Part shown: piece by piece, positions 35,978 to 45,394 of the stretch
How positions within the stretch are numbered: position 1 is the first letter of the stretch
Layout of the letters: every line of letters begins with the position of its first letter
Assembly: GCA_002439165.1 (NCBI GenBank)
Contig: DJTE01000046.1
Span: 75,623 to 139,622 of the forward strand
Origin: Chryseobacterium indologenes
GTDB lineage: Bacteria > Bacteroidota > Bacteroidia > Flavobacteriales > Weeksellaceae
DNA length: 64,000 nucleotides
Direction of reading: 5' to 3'
Notes under the pieces: model-generated
The model's database searches: none
What the model was told of the DNA's origin: nothing
Seen by the model: the letters and a program-made list of their open reading frames with translations, nothing else
Made by a program: the position numbers and the translations under genes

Positions 35978-36934
35978 TTATTTCAGAATAACATTAGCAT
36001 TGACTAAAATATTTTTAGCCTTATTCATATCTTTTGGTTTTACTTTGATCTCATATACAGCATCCTGAAGCTGATAATCCGGATAAGCGGTTGTAATATC
36101 CGCATATCTTGTCAGCTGTTTGATGTATACAATATTCCCTGTAAGGTTTTCTTTGTTGTATACGACCTGCATACTGACTTCCTGCCCTTTTTTATATTTT
36201 GCAATAGCACTTTCGGGAACGGTAAATCTGAAATAGGTACTTTCCGGAATATAGCCGTTGAATAAAGCAAAACCTGCGGTTGCCAGTTCTCCTGTATTCA
36301 GGCTGATAGTTTCAATCTCCATATCGTTGGTGGCGATTACGTATCTTTCAGAATAGGCTACATTGGCTTCCTGAAGTGCTCCTTTTGCCTGTGATGCCTG
36401 TCCTGCTGCCATTTCCACTTTTTCGATGCGGGTTCCTCTTTTTACATCATCCAGTTCAGCAACCACAGCGTCATACTGTGCTTTTGCTCCCTGAAGTTTT
36501 GCATATACTTCATCATGTGCCTGTGGAGACATTAAGCTGTCGCGGAACATATTGTTGGCTCTTCTGAAAGATTTCTGAGCAAATTCATACTGCTCTTTTA
36601 AGCCTTTATATTTGGCCTGAAGCTGCCTCAGCTGGTCGGCAGTGGCTCCGTTCCTGGCCATCTGCTCCTGGGCCGTGGCTGCACTTACAGCTCCCTGTGC
36701 CTGGGCTATTTTTGCTGAAACTTCCGGTACATCAAGCTGTGCAAGGGTATCTCCTTTTTTTACAGTCTGCCCTTCGGTAACGTATATTTTTACAATTCTT
36801 CCGGTTACTTTCGGTGCAAAAGAGATGACCTCCTTTTTGGTTTTCCCTTCGGAATCATTAAGGTTTTCTTTTTTTTCACCACAGCTCCCCAGAAGGAAAA
36901 AAGCAGCAAAGAGTATGGGTATATTTTTATGCAT
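35978..36934 (-). CDS. HlyD/MFP-family adaptor lipoprotein
   Basis: 318 residues with lipobox FLLGSC18. Periplasmic membrane-fusion protein linking inner-membrane permease to TolC. Seen: the split biotinyl-lipoyl-like half SFAPKVTGRIVKIYVTEGQT with VKKGDTLAQLDVPE (about 42-78), a long coiled-coil hairpin (about 80-170, AKIAQAQGAVSAATAQEQMA), return lipoyl half, and a beta-barrel domain at the end. Between tolC-type gene (19 nt) and permease (1 nt), giving a complete tripartite export operon except for the ATPase. Confidence 0.9.
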   Translation of the reverse strand: MHKNIPILFAAFFLLGSCGEKKENLNDSEGKTKKEVISFAPKVTGRIVKIYVTEGQTVKKGDTLAQLDVPEVSAKIAQAQGAVSAATAQEQMARNGATADQLRQLQAKYKGLKEQYEFAQKSFRRANNMFRDSLMSPQAHDEVYAKLQGAKAQYDAVVAELDDVKRGTRIEKVEMAAGQASQAKGALQEANVAYSERYVIATNDMEIETISLNTGELATAGFALFNGYIPESTYFRFTVPESAIAKYKKGQEVSMQVVYNKENLTGNIVYIKQLTRYADITTAYPDYQLQDAVYEIKVKPKDMNKAKNILVNANVILK

Positions 36935-36953
36935 GATTTTAATGGTAAGGGGG

Positions 36954-38363
36954 TTAATAAAGTTTAGCTACATCCAGTTCCTGGGTGGATCTCATGAGTT
37001 CGATTCCGGCTCTTCTCTGGTTGAAAACAGCGTTCTGATATTCAAGTTCGGCGGCTTCAAGATCATTTTCAGCATCAATGAGCTGGGAAGATTTGCTCAT
37101 TCCGTATCTGAATTCTTTTTCTGCCTGTACCAATGCATTTTTTGCCAGTTCTTTTTCTTTTGCTTTCAGTTCGATCTGCGCAGTGGCTATATCGTAATTG
37201 GTTTGGTTATTGGCCAGGTTCAGGGTGAGTTTCTTCACAGCATCTTCTTTTTTGTTCTGGAGAACTTCTTTTCCAATCTTTGCAGTTTCTTCAGCATGCT
37301 TTCCTTCTTTTCCGTCAAAAATTTCCCACTTAAAGCCTACTCCGGCTGTGAGTAAGGGAAGAACATTGATATTATTGGGTCTCCAGTCCAGTTTTGCTCC
37401 GCCATATCCAATCTCCGGGATAGCAGGAATGATGTTTTCAGAGGTTTTAATACGGCTTCCGTACAGACCGATATAATATGCTGAAGCCATCAGCTGAACT
37501 TTCGGAATCATCCAGGTTCTTTCTGCTTTGATTTTGTAATCTGCTGCGGAAATTCCATGCTCCAGGGCTCTGATCTCTGCTCTCTGTTCAATTCCTTTTT
37601 CAGGAGAAAGAAGGTCTACCGGAGAAAGTACCGGATCAATCATTCTGAGGCGGTCTCTGCTGATCCCGGTAAGAATATAGAGCTGGGTAAGAAGAAGTTC
37701 TTTTTTCCCTTCGTATTCTACCATTTTAGCATTCAGTGTTGCCTGGGCCAGTTCTATTTTTTTGTGATCATAAGGTGTGATCAGGCCGTAACCTAAAGCT
37801 TTGTCTGCTGTTTTTCTGTTGATATCCAGTCTTTTTTTGCTTTCATCCAATACTCTTTTAGACTGGTGGATAAGCGCCAGCTGGTCATAGGCTTTGGAAA
37901 TACCGGCCACCACATCATCTTTTGTTTTTTCTAAAAGAATATCTTCGGATATTTTCTTTTCCTCAACCGCTTTTTTCATGTATTTCACTTTACCGCCTGA
38001 GTAGAGAAGCATTTTAGCTTCGGCTTTGGCGATTCCTGAGAAACCGGATATGTTGAGGTTATTATTGAAGGTTCCTTCCGGGATGTTGATGAAAGGTCTG
38101 AGATTTATTTCCGGCGATGTAAGTCTTGTGGTTGCATTAAGGTATCCCACCTGCCCGCTCACTTCCAGGGTAGGAAGAAAGATGTCTTTCAGTTTGTGTT
38201 CATCAAGGTCGGTGAGCTTGTTCTGAGTGATCTGCATTTTGAGATCAGAATCGCGAACCATAGCGCTGTCCAGCAGCTCCTTAAAATCAGGGGCAGACTG
38301 TGCCCAGCCAAAAGCGGGGAAAGCCAGAAAACTAAACGTAAAAATCAATAAATTGTTTTTCAT
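36954..38363 (-). CDS. TolC-family outer-membrane efflux protein
   Basis: 469 residues, signal peptide ending GWAQ (about 1-22). Outer-membrane efflux protein: two repeats of long alpha-helical pairs with outer beta strands, e.g. LLDSAMVRDSDLKMQITQNK, ISKAYDQLALIHQSKRVLDE, and near the C-terminus KELAKNALVQAEKEFRYGMS then AENDLEAAELEYQNAVFNQR, the latter typical for the second repeat of OEP family. First gene of the tolC-hlyD-permease operon. A TATATTTG box (38386-38379, minus strand) about 20 bases upstream could be its -7 element. Confidence 0.9.
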   Translation of the reverse strand: MKNNLLIFTFSFLAFPAFGWAQSAPDFKELLDSAMVRDSDLKMQITQNKLTDLDEHKLKDIFLPTLEVSGQVGYLNATTRLTSPEINLRPFINIPEGTFNNNLNISGFSGIAKAEAKMLLYSGGKVKYMKKAVEEKKISEDILLEKTKDDVVAGISKAYDQLALIHQSKRVLDESKKRLDINRKTADKALGYGLITPYDHKKIELAQATLNAKMVEYEGKKELLLTQLYILTGISRDRLRMIDPVLSPVDLLSPEKGIEQRAEIRALEHGISAADYKIKAERTWMIPKVQLMASAYYIGLYGSRIKTSENIIPAIPEIGYGGAKLDWRPNNINVLPLLTAGVGFKWEIFDGKEGKHAEETAKIGKEVLQNKKEDAVKKLTLNLANNQTNYDIATAQIELKAKEKELAKNALVQAEKEFRYGMSKSSQLIDAENDLEAAELEYQNAVFNQRRAGIELMRSTQELDVAKLY

Positions 38364-38930
38364 GGTTTATGTTTATAACAAATATAATGCAAAAAATGTT
38401 AATTCATTAAATATATACATCAAAAACAAGTGAATTTAAAATAAGTTTAAAATACGTTTAATGTTAATTCCCTATTTAACATAACAATAGGGTAATTGTT
38501 TAACTTTAATTTGAAAGGTGTTTTAAATGAAAAAAAATTATTTTTAGTTTTGGAAAAGCAAAGACTGATGTATAGGCAATGTTGATTTTTAAGGGAGCTA
38601 AGATGGTAATCAACTTCGTTGATTCGATGAAGCGGGGGATAAGTTTCCTTTTTAGCACTGATAAAATCTGCATAATCTGCACAATCTGCGAGACTAAAAA
38701 ATGGTTATCCAATGAATTGAAAACCTGCCAAAAATATTTGGTTTTCCAGCTCCTTAAAAACGGTATAATAATTCAAAACCTTGCGCCTGTTGCGTTTTCC
38801 AACATGAAATTATTCAGATCCATGAGAAGGTTATTTTTTTAGGTTCTCACGGATTGCATGGATTTCACAGATGTTTGTGAATATTTTTCTCCCGCAGATG
38901 GCGCAGATCTTTTTTGATAACGGCTATAAA
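38364..38930. other. Long gap with degenerate repeats, no gene called
   Basis: About 570 bases, mostly AT-rich. An 87-codon frame on the plus strand (38579-38842) contains repeat-derived sequence (the CTGCATAATCTGCACAATCTGC stretch) and no recognised domain, so I do not call it a gene. The first 150 bases probably hold the tolC-operon promoter. Confidence 0.55.
38645..38915. repeat. GCAGATT-type degenerate intergenic repeat
   Basis: Contains CTGCATAATCTGCACAATCTGC near 38668-38690 and, from about 38843, TCTCACGGATTGCATGGATT, TTTCACAGATGTTTGTGAA and CCCGCAGATGGCGCAGATCTT. Same vocabulary as 8851-8912. Confidence 0.55.
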
Positions 38931-38933
38931 ATA

Positions 38934-38966
38934 AATACTCCCCACATTTCTGCGGGGAGTATTTTT
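38934..38966 (-). terminator. Strong intrinsic terminator of the ecotin operon
   Basis: AATACTCCCC (38934-38943) pairs perfectly with GGGGAGTATT (38954-38963); T or A runs flank both sides. Located 20-50 bases after the ecotin stop on the minus strand. Confidence 0.85.
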
Positions 38967-38983
38967 ATGTACTGCTTTTCAGA

Positions 38984-39472
38984 TTATTTCTGAACAGCGG
39001 TTTTCATTTTGGCATCAGGACGTAAAACTCTGTAACGTACTTCCAGATCTTTTGGTACATAGAATACCAAAGGCAGCTTGCTGTTGTATCTTACAACCTC
39101 CGGCTGAAGGGTAACAAATTTTTTCGTCAGCTTCTTATTAAGACAGCCCATTAACGTTCCTGCCGCTTCTCCGTTAGATTCCACTTCATAATAGTTGTAG
39201 CCCCATCCCTGAAGATCCTGGGTTTTCACATTTCCCATCAGGAAATAGTTGTTACAGTCGAGCATTTTTTCAGCCCCTACAAAGAATTCCACTTTTAAGT
39301 CGGCTTCATTTTTTGCAACAGGCAGCTGAATGTATACCTGTTTGTATCCTTCTTTAGCTTTTGGGAACATTTCAATTTCCAGCTTCTCAAACTTTTCGGC
39401 CTTCTTTTGTGCGAAAGCGTTTACCCCTGCAAGCATTACCAATCCTGTAATTAAAGTTTTTGAAAATCTCAT
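38984..39472 (-). CDS. eco: Ecotin, periplasmic serine protease inhibitor
   Basis: 162 residues, signal peptide ending AFAQ (about 1-22). Ecotin inhibits trypsin-fold serine proteases as a dimer. Family marks aligned by eye to E. coli ecotin: LEIEMFPKAKEGYKQVYIQL, LKVEFFVGAEKMLDCNNYFL, TQDLQGWGYNYYEVES, the reactive loop GTLMGC, KKFVTLQPEVVRYNSKLPLV, and VRYRVLRPDAK at the end. C73 and C110 match the disulfide that holds the reactive loop. Aligning on C110 puts Leu107 at P1 (Met84 in E. coli) and Met108 at P1', which would favour chymotrypsin- or elastase-like targets. It is the last gene of an operon with two macroglobulins, 44 nt downstream of the second, and is followed by a strong terminator. 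Confidence 0.92.
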   Translation of the reverse strand: MRFSKTLITGLVMLAGVNAFAQKKAEKFEKLEIEMFPKAKEGYKQVYIQLPVAKNEADLKVEFFVGAEKMLDCNNYFLMGNVKTQDLQGWGYNYYEVESNGEAAGTLMGCLNKKLTKKFVTLQPEVVRYNSKLPLVFYVPKDLEVRYRVLRPDAKMKTAVQK

Positions 39473-39516
39473 TTTGTTTTTATTTTAAAATTTTACTACT
39501 ACCCCATAGCCAAAAA

Positions 39517-42500
39517 TCATTCCAAAATAGAAACGGATGTTCCTTTTGTGTGTGAATTCATCTGCGGAGCATAGTAATTCTGCATTGTGGTAATCCCATT
39601 GGAGAACTTTCCTGAAGCATTGGCAACCACATCATATTCAAATACATACTTCCCTTTCGGCATGTATTGGATATAGAAATTGGTTGAGGCATCTTTGGTG
39701 GACTGATAATATCCTAAATTATTTTTCCACTGGTATCCTGACAATACATCTACGGGCTCAAATCCGGCAGCACGCATATCTCTGATATGGATAAATTCCA
39801 TGGTGCGGTCTGTATTCAGGATCATTCTTACGGTTACCTTATCTCCTACTTTCAGCGGAGTTCCGGAAGAAATTTTCTGAAGTTCTTCTCCATTAACTGT
39901 TTTTACCTTTTTGTACAGTTCTTTGGTCACAGAGATATAGCTTTCAGAAGATTTTATCTTATCCAGATCTTCGTAATACTGCCAGAACAGTCCTCCCTGA
40001 ACAATGCCCGCCCCCGGTTTGGTAATGGTAACGGTTGCCAGGTTTTTGTCTACGGCATCTGTTTTTACGGTAGATTTCACATATCCCGTTGCCTGGGTCT
40101 GAGGGGTAAGCTCTTTCCCTCCCCAAACTATGGTGGCTTTATCACTTTCTGCACCGGTCCAGGATTTTCCTGAGTTCAGGATCGTGAAGATCACTTCTGA
40201 GGTGCCTCTTGAGCTGCCCCACGAATTCACTTCTTTCTGGGTTACGAGCCAGATCTTCATATCTTCAATAAACTTCTGGTCATTGGCTTTCAGTTTATTG
40301 AATGCTTCCAGGGCTCCGGCATGATTCACAACTTTCGATCCGAACCAGCCCCAGTCGTTCAGGTTCTGCTTCCAGTAAACGCCCTGTGTTTTGGTATCTG
40401 TGGACGTTTCTTTAAGGTAATTCATGAGTTTATCCGACACGTCTTTCAGACCGTAATCATTCATCAGCAATGCGGCACGGTGAAGTCCGAAGAAGGTAAA
40501 ATCGGTAATCTTCGCTGTTTTTGCTTTTTGTTTTACCAATGATTTCAGGGTGGCTCCTTTTCCTTTTAAAGGATATTGCTGCTCCCAGTAGTTGCGGGTA
40601 TCAAGGTAATCCATTGCCCAGTTGCTCCACACGTTATCTTTTTTCACCTCCCAGTATTTGCCCACTTCATGATCAACGTACTGAACCAGTTTTGCCACAA
40701 GTTCTTTCTGTTCTGTTCCCTGATAGTCTTTAACATTGCCTTTCAGCCATGAATTGATCTTTCCTAAGTTTTTAAGAATGTATAAAGAGGTTCCGTATGA
40801 ACTCGGATACCCTGAATACCAGGAGAATCCGCCGTCCGGGTTCTGCAGTTTTCTGAAATCTTCCCAGCTCTGGCTGATGGAATTTCTCATCATATTGACA
40901 TCAAACAGCAATGCCAGTTTCTGCATCTGCTCGGCTTCGTTTTTACTTTCCAGTACCCACGGGGTTTCTTCCAGTAAAAGCTGTTTCAGTTCCTGGTTCT
41001 TCTCCAGGTTTGAGTTCAGCAGTCCTTTGTTCTGATACTCTTCAAAAACGGTTTTCATTTTCGGATTGGCCCTGAAGATCTCAGCAGCCAAAACATCTGC
41101 AAACCATTTGTTGAAGATCACATCGGCAGAATTATTCTGGTCATTTTTCAGAGCCGGCAATGCAAACATGATCTCCCAGATCGGGTTGGCCGTCAGCTCC
41201 AGTGTATTGGAAACATTGGAAACTGTTGTTGAGTTTATATTTTTAAGGTGATCCAGTACAAAAGTTTTGGTCTCTCCTTCTTTTACAAAAACCGGAACTG
41301 CATCTGTAACCAGCATTCTGTTCGGAAGCACTGCTACTGCCTGCTGCTCTCCATCCGAGTATGCTCCGGCTTTAGCAACCACCTTCATGATGACGGACGA
41401 AACATTATCCGGGACCTTCAGCTTCCAGGTCAGGGCGCTGTTTCCGTTTCCGTTCAAATTAAAGTTCTGAACTCCTGCATTGATTCCGAATTTTGAAGTG
41501 ATATTTTCATTGGTGAATGCATCCAGAATCTGTAATTCTGCCGAGCCGTTTAATTTTTTATCGGTAAGGTTCGACAATTTGGACTGAAGATTCAGCTCAT
41601 CGCCTTCTCTCAGGAATCTTGGATAATTAGGGGTTACAGAGAACTCTTTCTGGGTCACGACCTGCTTTTCCAGAACAGCTGCTCTTGCGTCTCTGGTGTG
41701 AGCTAAAAACATCAGCTTCCATTTTGTAAGGGCTTCCGGAGAGGTAAACTCAAAGCTTACGTTTCCTTCTGCATCGGTTTTCAGATCCGGGTAGAAGAAG
41801 GCTGTTTCGTTCAGATTCCGGCGTAAAGGAACTTTTTCAAGGTCTTCTGATTTCACAGCCTGATTCTCAACATCTAACGCACCACCGGTATCTGCTGCCT
41901 GAACCTGTACGTTCTCCGGCTTGCTAACATATCCTGCCATCACCACCTCATTAATATTTTTCGAAACAGCAGCCGGAGCCGGAGCCATTTTACTACGGGC
42001 CAGTCTTTTACTATCTCCTGCCACACCATAGCCATAGATGTCGTTATCAAACCAGTTAAAGCCCGGAACCTGCACATACTTTCCGTTGTAGTATGCTAAT
42101 CTTTTCTGATAATAGGCCTGCTGCAGATAGTCTCCGATTTCATATGACGTGATAATGACATAAGGCATATAAAGCTTCTGCCAGTTGAAAGTATTGGCTG
42201 CAAACTGATCCAGTGACATATCATACATATTGGCCAGTACCTCAGCATTTATTTTTTCTCTGTCATTACCGGAAACTTTTACACTCCATTTTTCTTTGGA
42301 ACCCGGTTCAAGCTTATCTCTGAAGGTTACCGTTTCTATTTTCAGAGGCTGTTCGGAATCTTTAATTTTCAGGGCGACAGACCGGGTCTGCACATCATTG
42401 AAGGCCACCAGCTGGAACTGAAGATTCAGTGCAGAAATTTTTTTATCTTTCGGAATCTCCGTGGTATATTCCAATATTCCTTTTTTCAGTTTATAAGTTT

Positions 42501-45384
42501 CTGAAACGGTTTTTCCGGTACCGTCCTGTACAAAGACATTTACCAGGGCATCCGGCACTGCAGAGTATACATATATTTTCGCCTTTTCTCCCCGTAAGAA
42601 TTCATTTTTAGGTTCAATAACGCTCAGGAAGGTTTTCTGTGAAGGTTTTAAGGCTCCTTTATCCCAGATACTGAAGTTCTGTGAGGATTTTATGGTATCT
42701 TTTCCTTCTATATTGTACAGTTCCAGCTGGTAATCTCCTGCATCCAGTTTTCCTAAATCCAGTTCTGCCGACGGCTGCTGTTGTCTTTCAAAGATTATTT
42801 TTTCAGTTTTCCAGTTTTTAACCTCATCATTTTTATCGAAAAGATCGTGAGGAAACCTGCTGATAAATTCTTCTTTTGAAAAGTTCGGAAGATCCTGAAC
42901 CGCAGACTGGAAATTTTCTCTGAAAATCCTGTCCGGAGCGGCCAGTCTGGAAAGCTTAGCCTGATAAGATTTTTTCAGATCCTGTTCGTTGTAGTTTCGG
43001 GTTTCTACTTTCAGTTTTACATTTTCACCGGTAAAGGCATTTTTAAGCTCATCTGCTTTTATGTAGTGGGAAACCGAGGCTACTTTCAGCTGAGTGTCTG
43101 CCGACTGGGTCTCTCCATTGATGTCTGTTACGGAAGCATTGATCTCGTAATTATCAATCTGAATTCCTTCCAGGGTTTCATCTTTTTTAAGGTCCAGGCG
43201 GATCACAAATTCACCTTTCTCATTAGTTTTTGCCTCTCCCAGAATAGAGTTCTCATTATCGTTGTCATGCGGGTACCACCAGAAATACCTCCACCGGATA
43301 TTATGCTTTTTGATCTCATAATTTACTGTGGTATTGCTTAAAGCTACTCCGGAGAACATCATCGCTTTTCCTTTCAGTTCTATGGTCTGTCCGTATTTAT
43401 ATTCGTCTTTTACAGGATCGAAGGTCACTTCAAACTTCGGTCTTTTGTATTCTTCCACCCTGAAATCTTTATAGCCCTGAGAGCCTGCGTCTGTTCTCAG
43501 ATAGAAAATACCGTTCAGCTGACCTTTCGGAAGGGTAAAACTGCCGTGGTAGGAACCAAATTCGTTGGTGGTAAAATCCTGTGAGGAAACATCCTGGCCG
43601 TTGGCATCCTGCAGGGTAATTTTCTGTTTCAGACCTGCTGTTACGGATTCAATTTCCTTATCAGTTTTTGTATTGATCACTTTAAAATAAACGATCTGCC
43701 CCGGTCGGTAAATGGCTCTGTCGGTAAAGATCTGGGCCTGGACACGCGGTTGTTTATTCGGATCAGATTCTTCAGCTGTTCCGCTGTTTCCGTAGATCTG
43801 CATGATCTGGAAATCATTGGTCTTCGGCTGGCGGATGAGGAATGTTCTGTAATAGGCGTTGCCGGCAGTGGACGGAAATTTGAAAACCCCGTTTTCATTT
43901 GTTTTTCCATCTATTTTATTCAGTGTTTTACCGGAAACAAACTCATAAAAAGTAAGCCCTTCATTCGCAGCAGGTTTCCCATTCTCACTGTTTACCAGTT
44001 TCATTTCGTTGGAAAGCTGATTTCGGTCCGTTTTATTCTGATAGATCACCCTGTTTCCGGAAACCAGGAAGTAGAAATGCTGTCTGGAATCACTGTTTTT
44101 ATCATCCGATCCTGCCACTGTATATTCTGCTACATACACTCCTGCCGGAAGAGGTTTGATCTCCAGGGAAGTTTTGTGGCTATGATAATCTCCGGCATCT
44201 GTAAGCTTAAACGTTTCCTTTCTTATCAGATCTTTTTTAATCTTTCCGAATGTATTGCCGTAACTGCTCTGTATATACTGCATGAATGGAAGAAAATCTT
44301 CTTTCACCTCGTAAATATCCAGAGAAAACCCTGATACGTTTTTATGTTCTGCAACTATGTGAACCGGCAGATTACTCTGAGTCTGCTGCTCATATCTGAT
44401 CGCAAGCAACGGATTGGTAATCTGGTTCTCTTTATTTTTGATGTTTTCCAGGAAAGGCGATTTCGGGTACTGTTTTTTCGCCTGGTCTGCAACAGCCAAA
44501 GCTTCTTTTACTTTCTTTTTAGCAATAAGCTCACTCATGAGATCTTCCATGATCACCACCTTGTAATCTCCTTCCGTTCCGGATTTCAAAAGGTTCTGAA
44601 GCTGTTCAGGCTTATCTTTACAGCGGCTGTACTCACAGTTTTCCGTCAGTTTTTCCCTCATAAAATACAGCCTGGAATTTCCGCTGTTCTGCGCAATAAG
44701 CTCATCGAAAACGGCATTGATCGCGATTCTGTTTTCTACAAGTTCATTTTTTGTAAAAAGGCCGTTTTCTGACAGAAATGCTACTTTTTTTACAGAATAC
44801 CAATCAAGAAGGGTTGGAAAGTAAGCGATATCCGTAGTTTCTGTTAACATATCCTGGTATTTCCGCAGGGCAATCTTTTTCATTTCCTGCTTACGGCTGT
44901 CCAGTTCCTGATAGCTTCCGGAGAGATAATTTTTAAAATCCAGCTTACTCCAGGTCTCTATCTGTGAGAGGTCCTGGGAATTGATGCTGGTTCTGCCATT
45001 GATCTTCCAGGAGTTCTGTCTGTAATAATCCTGAAAGAAATTATTCATCAGCACCCTGAATACCAGCTGCTCTTCTCCTTTGAGTTTAGCTTCTGTGGTC
45101 TGAAGCTTTTTAAAAAACTGAGAGACAGCATTATTCTGATCGTCGTCCACGGTGCGGTTTACGATACTGAATTCCGCTTTCAGGGAACGGATCAGCTGAA
45201 GTACATTATTATCTTTCATGGCCTGGTTTTGTATGTCTAAAATAATGGGAAGATTGGATTTGTAGGCTCCTCTGGTGCCGTTATCGGTAATCTTTTTCCA
45301 TTGTCCGTCGTAATACTCCTGCGCCTGCATTTTAGGGTAAAAGCTAAAACACAGCAACATCATTAATAGTCTGACATTTCTCAT
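39517..45384 (-). CDS. Alpha-2-macroglobulin-like giant protein, thioester-less, with TonB-plug-like insert
   Basis: 1955 residues, signal peptide about 1-22 (ends KMQAQ), no lipobox. Order: a helical N-terminal region (about 25-330), macroglobulin domains with MG2 marker FTDRAIYRPGQIVYFKV at about 550-567, bait-region/A2M domain with LNETAFFYPDLKTDAEGNVS and ALTKWKLMFLAHTRDARAAV near 1180-1240, then a thioester-type helical domain with FSWYSGYPSSYGTSLYILKN and the receptor-binding-like C-terminus. Where CxEQ is expected, residues 1419-1422 read S-A-D-V, so no thioester can form. Before the A2M domain is a segment NEVVMAGYVSKPENVQV (about 1145-1161) like the start of SusC plug domains. Broad-range protease trapping in the periplasm or outside the cell is family knowledge. 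Lies 10 nt after a paralogue. Confidence 0.9.
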   Translation of the reverse strand: MRNVRLLMMLLCFSFYPKMQAQEYYDGQWKKITDNGTRGAYKSNLPIILDIQNQAMKDNNVLQLIRSLKAEFSIVNRTVDDDQNNAVSQFFKKLQTTEAKLKGEEQLVFRVLMNNFFQDYYRQNSWKINGRTSINSQDLSQIETWSKLDFKNYLSGSYQELDSRKQEMKKIALRKYQDMLTETTDIAYFPTLLDWYSVKKVAFLSENGLFTKNELVENRIAINAVFDELIAQNSGNSRLYFMREKLTENCEYSRCKDKPEQLQNLLKSGTEGDYKVVIMEDLMSELIAKKKVKEALAVADQAKKQYPKSPFLENIKNKENQITNPLLAIRYEQQTQSNLPVHIVAEHKNVSGFSLDIYEVKEDFLPFMQYIQSSYGNTFGKIKKDLIRKETFKLTDAGDYHSHKTSLEIKPLPAGVYVAEYTVAGSDDKNSDSRQHFYFLVSGNRVIYQNKTDRNQLSNEMKLVNSENGKPAANEGLTFYEFVSGKTLNKIDGKTNENGVFKFPSTAGNAYYRTFLIRQPKTNDFQIMQIYGNSGTAEESDPNKQPRVQAQIFTDRAIYRPGQIVYFKVINTKTDKEIESVTAGLKQKITLQDANGQDVSSQDFTTNEFGSYHGSFTLPKGQLNGIFYLRTDAGSQGYKDFRVEEYKRPKFEVTFDPVKDEYKYGQTIELKGKAMMFSGVALSNTTVNYEIKKHNIRWRYFWWYPHDNDNENSILGEAKTNEKGEFVIRLDLKKDETLEGIQIDNYEINASVTDINGETQSADTQLKVASVSHYIKADELKNAFTGENVKLKVETRNYNEQDLKKSYQAKLSRLAAPDRIFRENFQSAVQDLPNFSKEEFISRFPHDLFDKNDEVKNWKTEKIIFERQQQPSAELDLGKLDAGDYQLELYNIEGKDTIKSSQNFSIWDKGALKPSQKTFLSVIEPKNEFLRGEKAKIYVYSAVPDALVNVFVQDGTGKTVSETYKLKKGILEYTTEIPKDKKISALNLQFQLVAFNDVQTRSVALKIKDSEQPLKIETVTFRDKLEPGSKEKWSVKVSGNDREKINAEVLANMYDMSLDQFAANTFNWQKLYMPYVIITSYEIGDYLQQAYYQKRLAYYNGKYVQVPGFNWFDNDIYGYGVAGDSKRLARSKMAPAPAAVSKNINEVVMAGYVSKPENVQVQAADTGGALDVENQAVKSEDLEKVPLRRNLNETAFFYPDLKTDAEGNVSFEFTSPEALTKWKLMFLAHTRDARAAVLEKQVVTQKEFSVTPNYPRFLREGDELNLQSKLSNLTDKKLNGSAELQILDAFTNENITSKFGINAGVQNFNLNGNGNSALTWKLKVPDNVSSVIMKVVAKAGAYSDGEQQAVAVLPNRMLVTDAVPVFVKEGETKTFVLDHLKNINSTTVSNVSNTLELTANPIWEIMFALPALKNDQNNSADVIFNKWFADVLAAEIFRANPKMKTVFEEYQNKGLLNSNLEKNQELKQLLLEETPWVLESKNEAEQMQKLALLFDVNMMRNSISQSWEDFRKLQNPDGGFSWYSGYPSSYGTSLYILKNLGKINSWLKGNVKDYQGTEQKELVAKLVQYVDHEVGKYWEVKKDNVWSNWAMDYLDTRNYWEQQYPLKGKGATLKSLVKQKAKTAKITDFTFFGLHRAALLMNDYGLKDVSDKLMNYLKETSTDTKTQGVYWKQNLNDWGWFGSKVVNHAGALEAFNKLKANDQKFIEDMKIWLVTQKEVNSWGSSRGTSEVIFTILNSGKSWTGAESDKATIVWGGKELTPQTQATGYVKSTVKTDAVDKNLATVTITKPGAGIVQGGLFWQYYEDLDKIKSSESYISVTKELYKKVKTVNGEELQKISSGTPLKVGDKVTVRMILNTDRTMEFIHIRDMRAAGFEPVDVLSGYQWKNNLGYYQSTKDASTNFYIQYMPKGKYVFEYDVVANASGKFSNGITTMQNYYAPQMNSHTKGTSVSILE

Positions 45385-45394
45385 CTGTTATACG

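Noticed and set aside
34795..38363. Exporter for the GG-leader peptide
   Set aside because: The permease has no peptidase C39 domain and no ATPase; nothing ties it to the peptide 26 kb away.
38579..38842. 87-codon plus-strand frame upstream of the tolC-type gene
   Set aside because: It runs through the GCAGATT-type repeat and ends in a random tail, so it is repeat-derived.
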